From Phyllobacteriaceae bacterium (lineage in GTDB: Bacteria > Pseudomonadota > Alphaproteobacteria > Rhizobiales > Rhizobiaceae): a stretch of DNA of 8,024 nucleotides. The notes under the pieces are model-generated. The model was not told where the DNA came from, did no database searches, and saw only the letters and a list, made by a program, of their open reading frames with translations. This document shows positions 1-5,320 of the stretch, piece after piece (the stretch's first letter is position 1; each line of letters starts with the position of its first letter). Position numbers and translations under genes: made by a program. Location: assembly GCA_024645155.1 (NCBI GenBank), contig JAHEGF010000150.1, positions 1-8,024 on the forward strand, read 5' to 3'.

Positions 1-296
1 TAGGCGACGTTGTCGAGAACATTGAGATGCGGAAACAGCGCATAGTCCTGAAAAACGGTATTGACGTTGCGCCGGTAGGGCGGCACGCCCTCTGCAGTTT
101 CACCAAAAATCTCGATATGCCCGTTCGTCGGCTGCTCGAAACCAGCAATAAGCCGCAAGCATGTGGTCTTGCCCGAACCCGAAGGTCCGAGCATGGAAAA
201 GAATTCGCCAGCGCGAATCTCAAGATCGACATCATCCACCGCCCGCACTGCACCGAAATAGCGGGAGACCTTTGAGAACAGAACCGCAGCTGTCAT
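1..296 (-). CDS. ydcT: Polyamine-type ABC transporter ATP-binding protein, YdcT/PotA-like (C-terminus outside window)
   Basis: Cytoplasmic ATPase that would power import of the ligand delivered by the neighbouring YdcS-like protein. Only the first 98 codons are present and the reading frame runs open through the left edge. The translation starts MTAAVLFSKVSRYFGAVRAV and carries a perfect Walker A motif GPSGSGKT (residues 37-44) followed by CLRLIAGFEQ, and a Q-loop at VFQDYALFPH (Q83). This is typical of the PotA/YdcT/UgpC importers, and the pattern matches E. coli YdcT very closely from memory. The signature motif, Walker B and the C-terminal regulatory domain lie outside. ATG at 296 is chosen because it gives the family's usual N-terminus. 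A GGAGG (311-315) lies rather far upstream and a GGCGGG stretch lies closer. The gene follows ydcS by 74 bp on the same strand, so it is probably co-transcribed with it. The exact ligand is inferred, with putrescine or a related amine most likely. Confidence 0.93.
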   Translation of the reverse strand, partial: MTAAVLFSKVSRYFGAVRAVDDVDLEIRAGEFFSMLGPSGSGKTTCLRLIAGFEQPTNGHIEIFGETAEGVPPYRRNVNTVFQDYALFPHLNVLDNVA

Positions 297-315
297 GAAT
301 TACCCGCCTGCCTCC

Positions 316-337
316 GCCCGCCGGAGTACCGGCGGGC
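316..337 (-). promoter_or_regulatory. Intercistronic stem-loop between ydcS and ydcT
   Basis: Perfect 9-bp GC-rich inverted repeat, GCCCGCCGG (316-324) and CCGGCGGGC (329-337), with a 4-nt loop. It lies 34 bp after the ydcS stop and 20 bp before the ydcT start. On the minus strand no U-run follows, so it is a poor intrinsic terminator. More likely it protects the upstream mRNA end or causes partial termination, giving more binding protein than ATPase, a pattern known from other binding-protein-dependent transporter operons. The structure is seen directly and the role is inferred. Confidence 0.6.
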
Positions 338-370
338 AAAGTCGTTTCGACATTGTTTCTCTAGCTGCGA

Positions 371-1531
371 TCAGCGTCCGCCGATCACCCCGATATAGTC
401 GGACACCCAGCGGTAGTAAGGCACACACACATCCTGGCTGCCACAGTTGGAAACCGGCGTCGTCCAGAACTTTATTTTCTCGAAATCGTCCATGCCATTG
501 GCAGTGCAGCCCTCGCCGTTCTGCATACCGCGCCCGTCGGTGCATGCTGCCGGAACCGACGGATTGGCGCCAAACCAAACCGACAAGTCTGACTGCAGGT
601 TTGAAGAAAGCGTATGCTCCATCCACATATAGGAGCAGTTAGGGTTTTCTGCTTCTGCATGCATCATGGTGGTATCTGCCCAACCCGTGGCACCTTCCTG
701 CGGGATGACCGAGGCAACTGGCTGGTTCTCGCTCTTCAGGATGTTGACCTGAAACGGCCAGGATCCGGAGGCAACGACACCCTCGTTCTTGAAGTCGTCC
801 ATCTGGATAAAGGCGTCGTGCCAGTATCGACCCACGAGCTGGCGTTGCTGACGCAAAAGTTCGAGTGCAGCCTTGTACTGGTCCTCATTGAGTTCATAAG
901 GGCTTTTGATACCTAATTCCGGCTTGTGGAACATCAGGAAGTTGGCGGCATCCGCAACGTGGATCGGACCATCATAGGCCTGAACCCGCCCCTTGTTGGT
1001 TTTGCCATCGCCAAGCTCCGTCTCCTCGAAGACCACGTTCCAGCTGGTCGGTGCTTCCTTGAAGACGTTGGTATTGTACATCAGCACATTGGGCCCCCAC
1101 ATGTAAGGTATTCCGTAATGTGTGCCGTCGACGGTGTGCCATGGTGCATTTTTCAAGCGGTCATCAACGGTTCCCCAACTTGGTACCAGATCGACATTGA
1201 CAGGCTGCACACGCTTGCCGGCAATCAGGCGCAGCGACGCATCGCCAGAAGCGGTGACCAGGTCGAACCCGCCTTCATTCATAAGGGCAACCATCTCGTC
1301 GGACGTATTGGCCGTTTTCACCTGGACTTTGCAGCCTGTGGCTTCTTCGAATTTCGTTACCCAATTGAAATTGGCGTCGGTCTCACCGCGCTCGATATAC
1401 CCTGGCCAGGCAACAATATTTACCTGACCTTCCGCAGCACCGAGTTCCATGACCATTTCGGCCGACCACGCTTGCGAACTGGCCGACAGAGCAACGGCCA
1501 TGGCCGTGCAAGTCTTCAAAACAGATTTCAT
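371..1531 (-). CDS. ydcS: Periplasmic polyamine-type ABC transporter substrate-binding protein, YdcS-like
   Basis: A 386-residue exported solute-binding protein of the PotD/PotF/YdcS family, which captures putrescine-like polyamines in the periplasm and hands them to the membrane permeases. A Sec signal peptide (basic MKSVLK, hydrophobic core, AWSA near residues 21-24) precedes the mature part. Stretches characteristic of YdcS are present: AWPGYIERGETD (41-52), VKTANTSDEMVALMN (71-85), FDLVTASGDASLRLI (89-103), GRVQAYDGPI (181-190), DFKNEGVVAS (246-255) and GWADTT (283-288). Aromatic and acidic residues that fit a polyamine site include W42, W258, W284 and D286. The length equals that of E. 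coli YdcS (381). The mature protein has six cysteines (67, 299, 330, 342, 363, 369). The start at 1531 is favoured over an in-frame GTG at 1591 by the GGAGGAA site just upstream and by the signal peptide. E. coli YdcS has also been reported as a polyhydroxybutyrate synthase; nothing here tests that. Confidence 0.93.
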   Translation of the reverse strand: MKSVLKTCTAMAVALSASSQAWSAEMVMELGAAEGQVNIVAWPGYIERGETDANFNWVTKFEEATGCKVQVKTANTSDEMVALMNEGGFDLVTASGDASLRLIAGKRVQPVNVDLVPSWGTVDDRLKNAPWHTVDGTHYGIPYMWGPNVLMYNTNVFKEAPTSWNVVFEETELGDGKTNKGRVQAYDGPIHVADAANFLMFHKPELGIKSPYELNEDQYKAALELLRQQRQLVGRYWHDAFIQMDDFKNEGVVASGSWPFQVNILKSENQPVASVIPQEGATGWADTTMMHAEAENPNCSYMWMEHTLSSNLQSDLSVWFGANPSVPAACTDGRGMQNGEGCTANGMDDFEKIKFWTTPVSNCGSQDVCVPYYRWVSDYIGVIGGR

Positions 1532-1536
1532 CGAAT

Positions 1537-1543
1537 TTCCTCC
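1537..1543 (-). promoter_or_regulatory. Ribosome binding site of ydcS
   Basis: On the minus strand GGAGGAA lies 5 nt before the ATG at 1531. It fixes the start there and rules out the longer in-frame GTG reading from 1591. Confidence 0.85.
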
Positions 1544-1582
1544 ACTCGTGCGGTCACCGTTTCCGAACGGCCCACAAGAATG

Positions 1583-1611
1583 ATAATTCACCTTTAAAGG
1601 AGCATTCGCAA
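1583..1611 (-). promoter_or_regulatory. Candidate sigma-70-type promoter of ydcS
   Basis: Read on the minus strand, a -35-like TTGCGA (1611-1606) and a -10-like AATTAT (1588-1583) are separated by exactly 17 bp. Each matches four of six consensus positions. Transcription would start near 1576, giving a leader of about 45 nt. A 10-bp palindrome CCTTTAAAGG (1591-1600) sits inside the spacer. A weak match alone, but its distance to the dyad at 1633-1649 suits a LysR-activated promoter. Confidence 0.4.
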
Positions 1612-1632
1612 ATTCATTTATCAGATTTGCGG

Positions 1633-1649
1633 TATCGAAATTTCCGATA
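1633..1649. promoter_or_regulatory. Candidate LysR-type regulator binding site (T-N11-A dyad)
   Basis: The 17-mer TATCGAAATTTCCGATA is a near-perfect dyad in which seven of eight pairs match. It contains the T-N11-A core typical of LysR-family sites (T1635 and A1647). It begins 2 bp beyond the lysR stop codon, and its centre at 1641 lies about 65 bp upstream of the predicted ydcS transcription start, the usual position of the recognition site for LysR activators. The sequence symmetry is seen; the binding is inferred. Confidence 0.5.
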
Positions 1650-1651
1650 GG

Positions 1652-2560
1652 TTATCTTGTCCGGGTATCACGATGTGATTGGGCTGCACCGATGAAATCG
1701 CGGGCGGCGCGCGACAGCTTCAGACCTTTGCGCCAGACAATTCCCACCTGCACCACCGGAAGCGATCCTGAAACGTCACGCGATTCAATGCGGTCGCCTT
1801 CCAGCGACCACGGCCGGTAGATAAGGTCGGGCAACAGCGCAACGCCGGCACCTGTTGCAACCAGGCTTCTGACCGCCTCTACGGAACGCGTACGGAATGC
1901 GACATGCGGTTTTGCGCCGAGAGCACTTAATAGCTTTACAGTAGCCTCTTCAATTTCGTCGACCGTGAGCATGATCAGTGGTTCCGATGAAACGTCGGAA
2001 AGGTCGATGATGTCGCTGCTCGAAAGCTTGTGCCCAAGCGGAAGCCATAGGCTGTAGGGCGATACTTCGAGGATTTCTGCCTGGAGCGCCATGCGGTCGC
2101 GTAGATTGGATATCACCATGACTGCGACATCGAGTTCTCCGCCGATCAGCAGGTGTTCTAGATATTCGCCGTTGTCCTCAATGGCCGAAACTTCGACGGC
2201 CGGGTTTGCCCTTCGATACCGCGCCAGAAGGTCGGACAGGACATAGCCTGCGACAAGGGACGTAACCCCCAGATGCAGTGTTCCGACTGCAGCTGCATCG
2301 GCATCCTGAAAAGCCTGGCGGGCATCGGAAACGCCAGTGAGGATCGCATTTGCATGTCTGACGAACTGGTGCCCCTTATGCGTCATGTTCAGGCCGCGTG
2401 GATGCCGGTCGAACAGTGTGACGCTAAGATCGGTTTCCAGTACTTTGATCGCCTCAGTCACCGCGGACTGTGATATCGCTAGTTTGTGAGCCGCCCCCGA
2501 TACGGTTCCTTCTTCGCAAACTGCGACGAAGTATTGAAGTTGTCGAAGCGTAAACGCCAA
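1652..2560 (-). CDS. LysR-family transcriptional regulator
   Basis: A 302-residue cytoplasmic DNA-binding regulator of normal family length. The N-terminal winged helix-turn-helix is unmistakable: FTLRQLQYFVAV (3-14), GTVSGAAHKLAISQSAVTEA (18-37) and LETDLSVTLFDRHPRGL (41-57). The C-terminal part, from about residue 92 (GTLHLGVTS), is the periplasmic-binding-like effector domain with two alpha/beta lobes; GGELDVAVMV and VATGAGVALLPDLI are typical segments. The start is TTG at 2560, giving the family's standard N-terminus, with AGGAA 7 nt upstream and no ATG in a suitable place. The gene lies 120 bp upstream of ydcS on the same strand, so the transporter genes are its most likely target. The effector is not recognisable and may be the transported amine. 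It is also divergent from the LuxR-type gene, leaving open control of that side. Confidence 0.95.
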   Translation of the reverse strand: MAFTLRQLQYFVAVCEEGTVSGAAHKLAISQSAVTEAIKVLETDLSVTLFDRHPRGLNMTHKGHQFVRHANAILTGVSDARQAFQDADAAAVGTLHLGVTSLVAGYVLSDLLARYRRANPAVEVSAIEDNGEYLEHLLIGGELDVAVMVISNLRDRMALQAEILEVSPYSLWLPLGHKLSSSDIIDLSDVSSEPLIMLTVDEIEEATVKLLSALGAKPHVAFRTRSVEAVRSLVATGAGVALLPDLIYRPWSLEGDRIESRDVSGSLPVVQVGIVWRKGLKLSRAARDFIGAAQSHRDTRTR

Positions 2561-2567
2561 AAACGAA

Positions 2568-2572
2568 TTCCT
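2568..2572 (-). promoter_or_regulatory. Ribosome binding site supporting the TTG start of the lysR-type gene
   Basis: Minus-strand AGGAA ends 7 nt before the TTG at 2560, supporting that non-ATG start. Confidence 0.6.
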
Positions 2573-2728
2573 GTATCTGGTACCGCCGGGCCCGCATCGC
2601 GGGTATATTTGAACGGCGACTAAAGCTTAGTAGTGGTTCGATCATATTACCAATCATATCGTCTGGTGCTAGCGCCTGGGAGGCAGATAGTCTTGATCAT
2701 CATGCAGCACAACATTGAATGATCTCGT

Positions 2729-2764
2729 CAAAGCCGAATGGCGGCTTTGGGCCGAAAGCCGAAT
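2729..2764. repeat. Three-arm repeat able to form alternative hairpins
   Basis: AAAGCCGAAT occurs twice as a direct repeat (2730-2739 and 2755-2764) and the complementary CGGCTTT lies between them (2742-2748). The central arm can pair perfectly with the left copy (stem extended to 8 bp, 2729-2736 with 2742-2749, 5-nt loop) or with the right copy (7 bp, 6-nt loop), but not with both. The pairing is seen directly. The function is unknown and it is uncertain that the region is transcribed. Confidence 0.5.
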
Positions 2765-2816
2765 TGGTCCAGATGTTTACGTCTTGTCCACATCCGGAGT
2801 TCCCGTTTCCCGCACC

Positions 2817-2880
2817 ATGGAACCGGGATGGAACCGCGGACCCCAACCAAGGCGTGGAACCGCAATCGGGAATTGTTCCA
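2817..2880. repeat. Cluster of TGGAAC motifs
   Basis: TGGAACCG occurs three times in direct orientation (starting at 2818, 2829 and 2855). An inverted GTTCCA (2875-2880) forms a 6-bp dyad with the third copy. The first two copies are 11 bp apart, close to one helical turn. Such spacing suits an array of protein-binding sites, but a chance low-complexity stretch is possible. Confidence 0.4.
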
Positions 2881-2950
2881 GGTGCCCCGCAAGGGCCTGG
2901 AAACATTGAGTTTTACAACCGGAAATGGTCAAGCTTTCAGCGGGTCAATT

Positions 2951-2990
2951 CCTCGCAAGTCCGCTCCGGATTGATGCGGAGGTTTCGAGG
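2951..2990. repeat. Imperfect inverted repeat upstream of the luxR-type gene
   Basis: The arms CCTCGCAAGTCCG (2951-2963) and CGGAGGTTTCGAGG (2977-2990) pair at CCTCG/CGAGG and TCCG/CGGA with mismatches between. It ends 45 bp before the TTG start. It could be an operator for autoregulation or a leader hairpin. Neither is shown by the sequence. Confidence 0.35.
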
Positions 2991-3035
2991 TTGTAAGATG
3001 GCTTCGCGTGATCCACGGCGAAGGCGACCTACACT

Positions 3036-3797
3036 TTGAACTTATCGGTCAGGGAAGCGGATATAATCTTCGACATAATGGCCGACCTGTCATACGGGCA
3101 CGGGTCTGAGGACTTGCGGCGGAAGGTCGGTGCCAAACTGCTGGACCTGCTCAACGCACAGTATTTCGCTTCCTACGTCTGGACGCCGGATGCCGGCAGG
3201 TTTGATGATCGCGTTTCGATCAACATGAGCAATAGTAATCTGGAGGCCTACGAAGAGCACTTCCAATATTGCGATCCGATCACGCCGGCGCTTCAGCGGC
3301 GACGCAAGGCGACATGCGTCACGGAAATCATGCCGAGACATCGCTTCGTGCGCACGGAATTCTTCAATGATTTTCTTGCCCGCGATGGCTTGCACTATGG
3401 CGTCAACTACTACGCTTATGCAGCCAATTCGAATATAGGCGATCTGAGAATCTGGCGCAGCAAATCAAGGGACGATTTCTCGCGCCGCGATTTGGCAATT
3501 ATTGATGCGATTGGGCCGGCGTTTACCAATGCGATGCGGATGGCGCTGGCACGCGACAACAGTAACCGGTCCGATATCGCGCTCGTCCCGGCGATCGATC
3601 GGGTTGCGGCGGAAGCCAAATTGACCGCGCGTGAGAAAGACATTTGCGCCCTGGTTCTCATGGGGCGGTCGGACGTTGAGATAGCCGAGCATTGCGGCAT
3701 CTCTTTCACGACAGTCCGCACACACCTGAAGCATATATTCGACAAGATGGGATGTTCGGGCCGTAACCAGCTTTTTGGCCGTCTGATACACCACTGA
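3036..3797 (+). CDS. LuxR-family transcriptional regulator with atypical N-terminal sensory domain
   Basis: A 253-residue regulator. The C-terminal LuxR/GerE helix-turn-helix is clear (about residues 194-250): LTAREKDICALVLMGRSDVE (196-215), IAEHCGIS (216-223), then the recognition helix TTVRTHLKHIFDKMG (225-239). The N-terminal domain of about 170 residues contains YEEHFQYCDPITP (72-84) and RTEFFNDFLARDGLHYGVNY (106-125). The DP pair recalls acyl-homoserine-lactone receptors, but the family's conserved ligand-site tryptophan before it is not evident, and the second motif resembles GAF-like sensor domains of LuxR solos. No luxI-type synthase gene is present. The start is uncertain: TTG at 3036 has only a weak AAGG upstream, and ATG at 3078 would remove 14 residues but has no well-spaced site. 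It lies 85 bp before the amidase on the same strand, so it probably controls the amidase-transporter operon in response to an amide or related metabolite. Confidence 0.9.
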   Translation: MNLSVREADIIFDIMADLSYGHGSEDLRRKVGAKLLDLLNAQYFASYVWTPDAGRFDDRVSINMSNSNLEAYEEHFQYCDPITPALQRRRKATCVTEIMPRHRFVRTEFFNDFLARDGLHYGVNYYAYAANSNIGDLRIWRSKSRDDFSRRDLAIIDAIGPAFTNAMRMALARDNSNRSDIALVPAIDRVAAEAKLTAREKDICALVLMGRSDVEIAEHCGISFTTVRTHLKHIFDKMGCSGRNQLFGRLIHH

Positions 3798-3801
3798 ACA
3801 A

Positions 3802-3819
3802 ATCCTCATTATTGAGGAT
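3802..3819. promoter_or_regulatory. Dyad 1 upstream of the amidase operon (candidate operator)
   Basis: ATCCTCATTATTGAGGAT has perfect 7-bp arms around a 4-nt centre, and the whole 18-mer is symmetric apart from one pair. This size and symmetry suit a dimeric LuxR-type protein. It begins 4 bp after the regulator stop codon. It lacks a following T-run and is AT-rich in the middle, so it is a better operator than terminator. Confidence 0.5.
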
Positions 3820-3820
3820 G

Positions 3821-3840
3821 GCGCCAACCGGCATTGGCGC
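3821..3840. promoter_or_regulatory. Dyad 2 upstream of the amidase operon (operator or hairpin)
   Basis: Perfect 7-bp arms GCGCCAA (3821-3827) and TTGGCGC (3834-3840) flank a 6-nt loop, directly after dyad 1 with centres 20 bp apart. The right arm overlaps the candidate -35 element. The downstream AGTATATTT is only weakly T-rich, so a terminator for the regulator gene is possible but not strong. Confidence 0.45.
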
Positions 3841-3862
3841 AGTATATTTCCCACCCTATAGC
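3834..3862 (+). promoter_or_regulatory. Candidate promoter of the amidase-transporter operon
   Basis: TTGGCG (3834-3839) and TATAGC (3857-3862) are separated by 17 bp and each matches four of six sigma-70 consensus positions. Transcription would begin near 3869, just before the ribosome binding site, leaving a very short leader. The weak -35, overlapped by dyad 2, fits an activator-dependent or repressible promoter. Modest evidence. Confidence 0.35.
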
Positions 3863-3870
3863 GAGTATTC

Positions 3871-3877
3871 AGGGAGG
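3871..3877 (+). promoter_or_regulatory. Ribosome binding site supporting the TTG start of the amidase
   Basis: AGGGAGG lies 5 nt before TTG at 3883, a strong Shine-Dalgarno sequence at good spacing, which decides this non-ATG start. Confidence 0.85.
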
Positions 3878-3882
3878 ATACG

Positions 3883-5295
3883 TTGCCCCAACCAGAATTG
3901 ACAGACCTCGACATAAGCGGTGCGCTTGCCGAAATGGCGGCAGGACGTCTGTGCGCGAGAGACTATGCTGAAGCCCTGATCGCTCAGTGCGAAAAGCACA
4001 AGGACCTCAATGCGTTCGTATCGCACGACTGGCAGAAACTGCGCAATGCGGCTGACACAGCCGATGCGTCGGGCAAGGCCGGCCAGGGTCTTGCAGGCAT
4101 CCCGCTCTGCCTGAAGGACAATATCGACACCGGCATATTTCCGACAGGAGCGGCAACCGGTGCGCTGCGAAGTCATGTCGCCAAGGCGCCCGCACCGGTG
4201 GCCAAAGCGCTCTTCGATGCCGGAGCAATACTTGGCGCCACCGGAAACATGCATGAGCTTGCATTCGGCATTACAACAAACAATGCGGTGACCGGTGCAT
4301 CGAGAAATCCGTGGAACACGGACATGATTCCGGGCGGGTCGAGCGGCGGTGTTGCCGTAGCGGTTGCCGCGCGAATGATGCCGGGTGGGATCGGTACTGA
4401 CACCGGCGCCTCGGTGCGCCTGCCGGCATCGCTGTGCGGTTGCGTCGGATTTCGGCCAACTGTCGGCCGCTATTCCGGCGACGGGATCGTGCCGATCAGC
4501 CACACGCGCGACACCGCGGGCTCGATTACCCGCTCGGTCGCGGATGCAATCCTGCTCGATGGCGTCATGGAAGGGGGCGGTGGCGCCGGGAGCGCGATCG
4601 CTCTTCGCGGGCTGCGCCTGGGTGTACCACGTGGCTATTTCTACGATAATCTGGATCCCGCCGTTGCAGTGAATGCCGAAGGCGCGCTTGCTGCGCTTGC
4701 CAATGCCGGCGTCGAACTGGTTGAAGCCGATATCCCCAATATCGGCGATCTCGACAATGCGGTCAGTTTTCCGGTTGCTCTCTATGAGTTCATAACAGAT
4801 CTGCCGCGATATCTCGCGGCCGAGGGGCTTGACCTGTCACTGCGCGATATCTGCGATGGCGTCGGCAGTCCGGACGTACGAGGGCTGTTTGAATCGCAAC
4901 TTGGACCGGATGCGATGCCGGAGGCCGCCTATCGCCAGGCGATTTATCGCGACAGGCCGAAACTGCAGGCCGCCTATGCAGACTATTTCTCAAGCAACAA
5001 TGTCGATGCGGTCATATTCCCGACTGCGCCGCTTCCCGCCCGGCCGATCGGTGACGACGAGACGGTCGAGCTGAACGGTGAGCGGGTTCCGACATTTCCG
5101 ACTTTCATTCGCAACACCGATCCGGGAAGCAATGCCGCCATCCCCGGCATCAGCTTGCCTAGCGGACTGAGCCCGGCCGGGCTGCCGCTTGGGATGGAAC
5201 TCGACGGACCGGCCGGATCGGACTTGCGCCTGCTCGCGATTGCCGCGGCAATCGAACCTGTCTTCGCCTTCAACGCCAAACCGGGCCGGATCTGA
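3883..5295 (+). CDS. Amidase-signature family hydrolase, indoleacetamide/mandelamide hydrolase-like
   Basis: A 470-residue cytoplasmic enzyme that hydrolyses a carboxamide to the acid and ammonia. The Ser-cisSer-Lys triad is complete: Lys78 in GIPLCLKDNIDTG, Ser153 in PGGSSGG and the nucleophile Ser177 in GTDTGASVRLPASLCG. The spacings (75 and 24 residues) equal those of fatty acid amide hydrolase (K142, S217, S241). The stretch CVGFRPTVGRYSGDGIVPIS (187-206) and the following TRDTAGSITRSVADAILLDG (208-227) point to the indoleacetamide/mandelamide hydrolase branch rather than GatA. No signal peptide is seen. One variation is GAS where GGS is usual at the nucleophile. It heads a tight operon, ending 25 bp before the binding-protein gene, so its substrate is probably what the transporter imports. 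The substrate cannot be read from the sequence; arylacetamide, other amide or a ureide-like compound are possible. Confidence 0.92.
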   Translation: MPQPELTDLDISGALAEMAAGRLCARDYAEALIAQCEKHKDLNAFVSHDWQKLRNAADTADASGKAGQGLAGIPLCLKDNIDTGIFPTGAATGALRSHVAKAPAPVAKALFDAGAILGATGNMHELAFGITTNNAVTGASRNPWNTDMIPGGSSGGVAVAVAARMMPGGIGTDTGASVRLPASLCGCVGFRPTVGRYSGDGIVPISHTRDTAGSITRSVADAILLDGVMEGGGGAGSAIALRGLRLGVPRGYFYDNLDPAVAVNAEGALAALANAGVELVEADIPNIGDLDNAVSFPVALYEFITDLPRYLAAEGLDLSLRDICDGVGSPDVRGLFESQLGPDAMPEAAYRQAIYRDRPKLQAAYADYFSSNNVDAVIFPTAPLPARPIGDDETVELNGERVPTFPTFIRNTDPGSNAAIPGISLPSGLSPAGLPLGMELDGPAGSDLRLLAIAAAIEPVFAFNAKPGRI

Positions 5296-5302
5296 ACCGG
5301 CC
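5284..5302 (+). promoter_or_regulatory. Small stem-loop over the amidase stop codon
   Basis: Perfect 6-bp stem GGCCGG (5284-5289) and CCGGCC (5297-5302), with the TGA stop in the 7-nt loop. It lies 8 bp before the GGAGGAA of the next gene. It could separate mRNA segments so that the binding protein is made in excess, or could be incidental in GC-rich DNA. Confidence 0.35.
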
Positions 5303-5320
5303 AATCCCTGGGAGGAAACT

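Larger units (their letters stand above)
2561..3035. other. Divergent intergenic region between the lysR-type and luxR-type genes
   Basis: A stretch of 475 bp without a convincing gene. Short open frames exist on both strands, the longest being plus 2719-3039, but they lack ribosome binding sites and recognisable protein features. The region must hold the promoters of both regulator genes. It contains ATCATAT twice, 12 bp apart (2641-2647, 2653-2659), a small dyad ACTAA-AGC-TTAGT (2619-2631) and a short hairpin CCCGC-ATC-GCGGG (2591-2603), besides the larger repeats listed separately. It is longer than usual for such gene pairs, so a small RNA or a decayed gene cannot be excluded. Confidence 0.6.

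Noticed and set aside
1532..1591. Longer start (GTG at 1591) for the YdcS-like protein
   Set aside because: It would add 20 residues before the signal peptide, ignores the GGAGGAA site at 1537-1543, and overlaps the predicted -10 region.
926..1597. Long open frame (223 codons) antisense to the ydcS gene
   Set aside because: It lies wholly opposite a confidently identified gene, shows no recognisable protein motifs and has no ribosome binding site; it is a shadow of codon bias.
2719..3039. 106-codon open frame in the divergent intergenic region
   Set aside because: No ribosome binding site, low-complexity Pro/Arg-rich translation, no recognised motif, and competing frames of similar length on both strands. 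A decayed gene cannot be fully excluded.
3036..3797. Quorum-sensing luxR/luxI pair
   Set aside because: No acyl-homoserine-lactone synthase gene is present in the window and the N-terminal domain lacks the expected ligand-site tryptophan.
3821..3849. Intrinsic terminator after the luxR-type gene
   Set aside because: The GC stem is followed by AGTATATTT rather than a real T-run, so it is kept as an operator/hairpin candidate and not called a terminator.
3856..4503. Open frame of 215 codons antisense to the start of the amidase
   Set aside because: It mirrors the amidase coding sequence, is rich in Arg, Cys and His as usual for shadow frames, and has no family features.
3883..5295. GatA subunit of glutamyl-tRNA(Gln) amidotransferase
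   Set aside because: The enzyme is of the same superfamily, but the sequence around GFRPTVGRYSGDG fits the indoleacetamide/mandelamide hydrolase branch, and neighbours are transport genes, not gatB/gatC.
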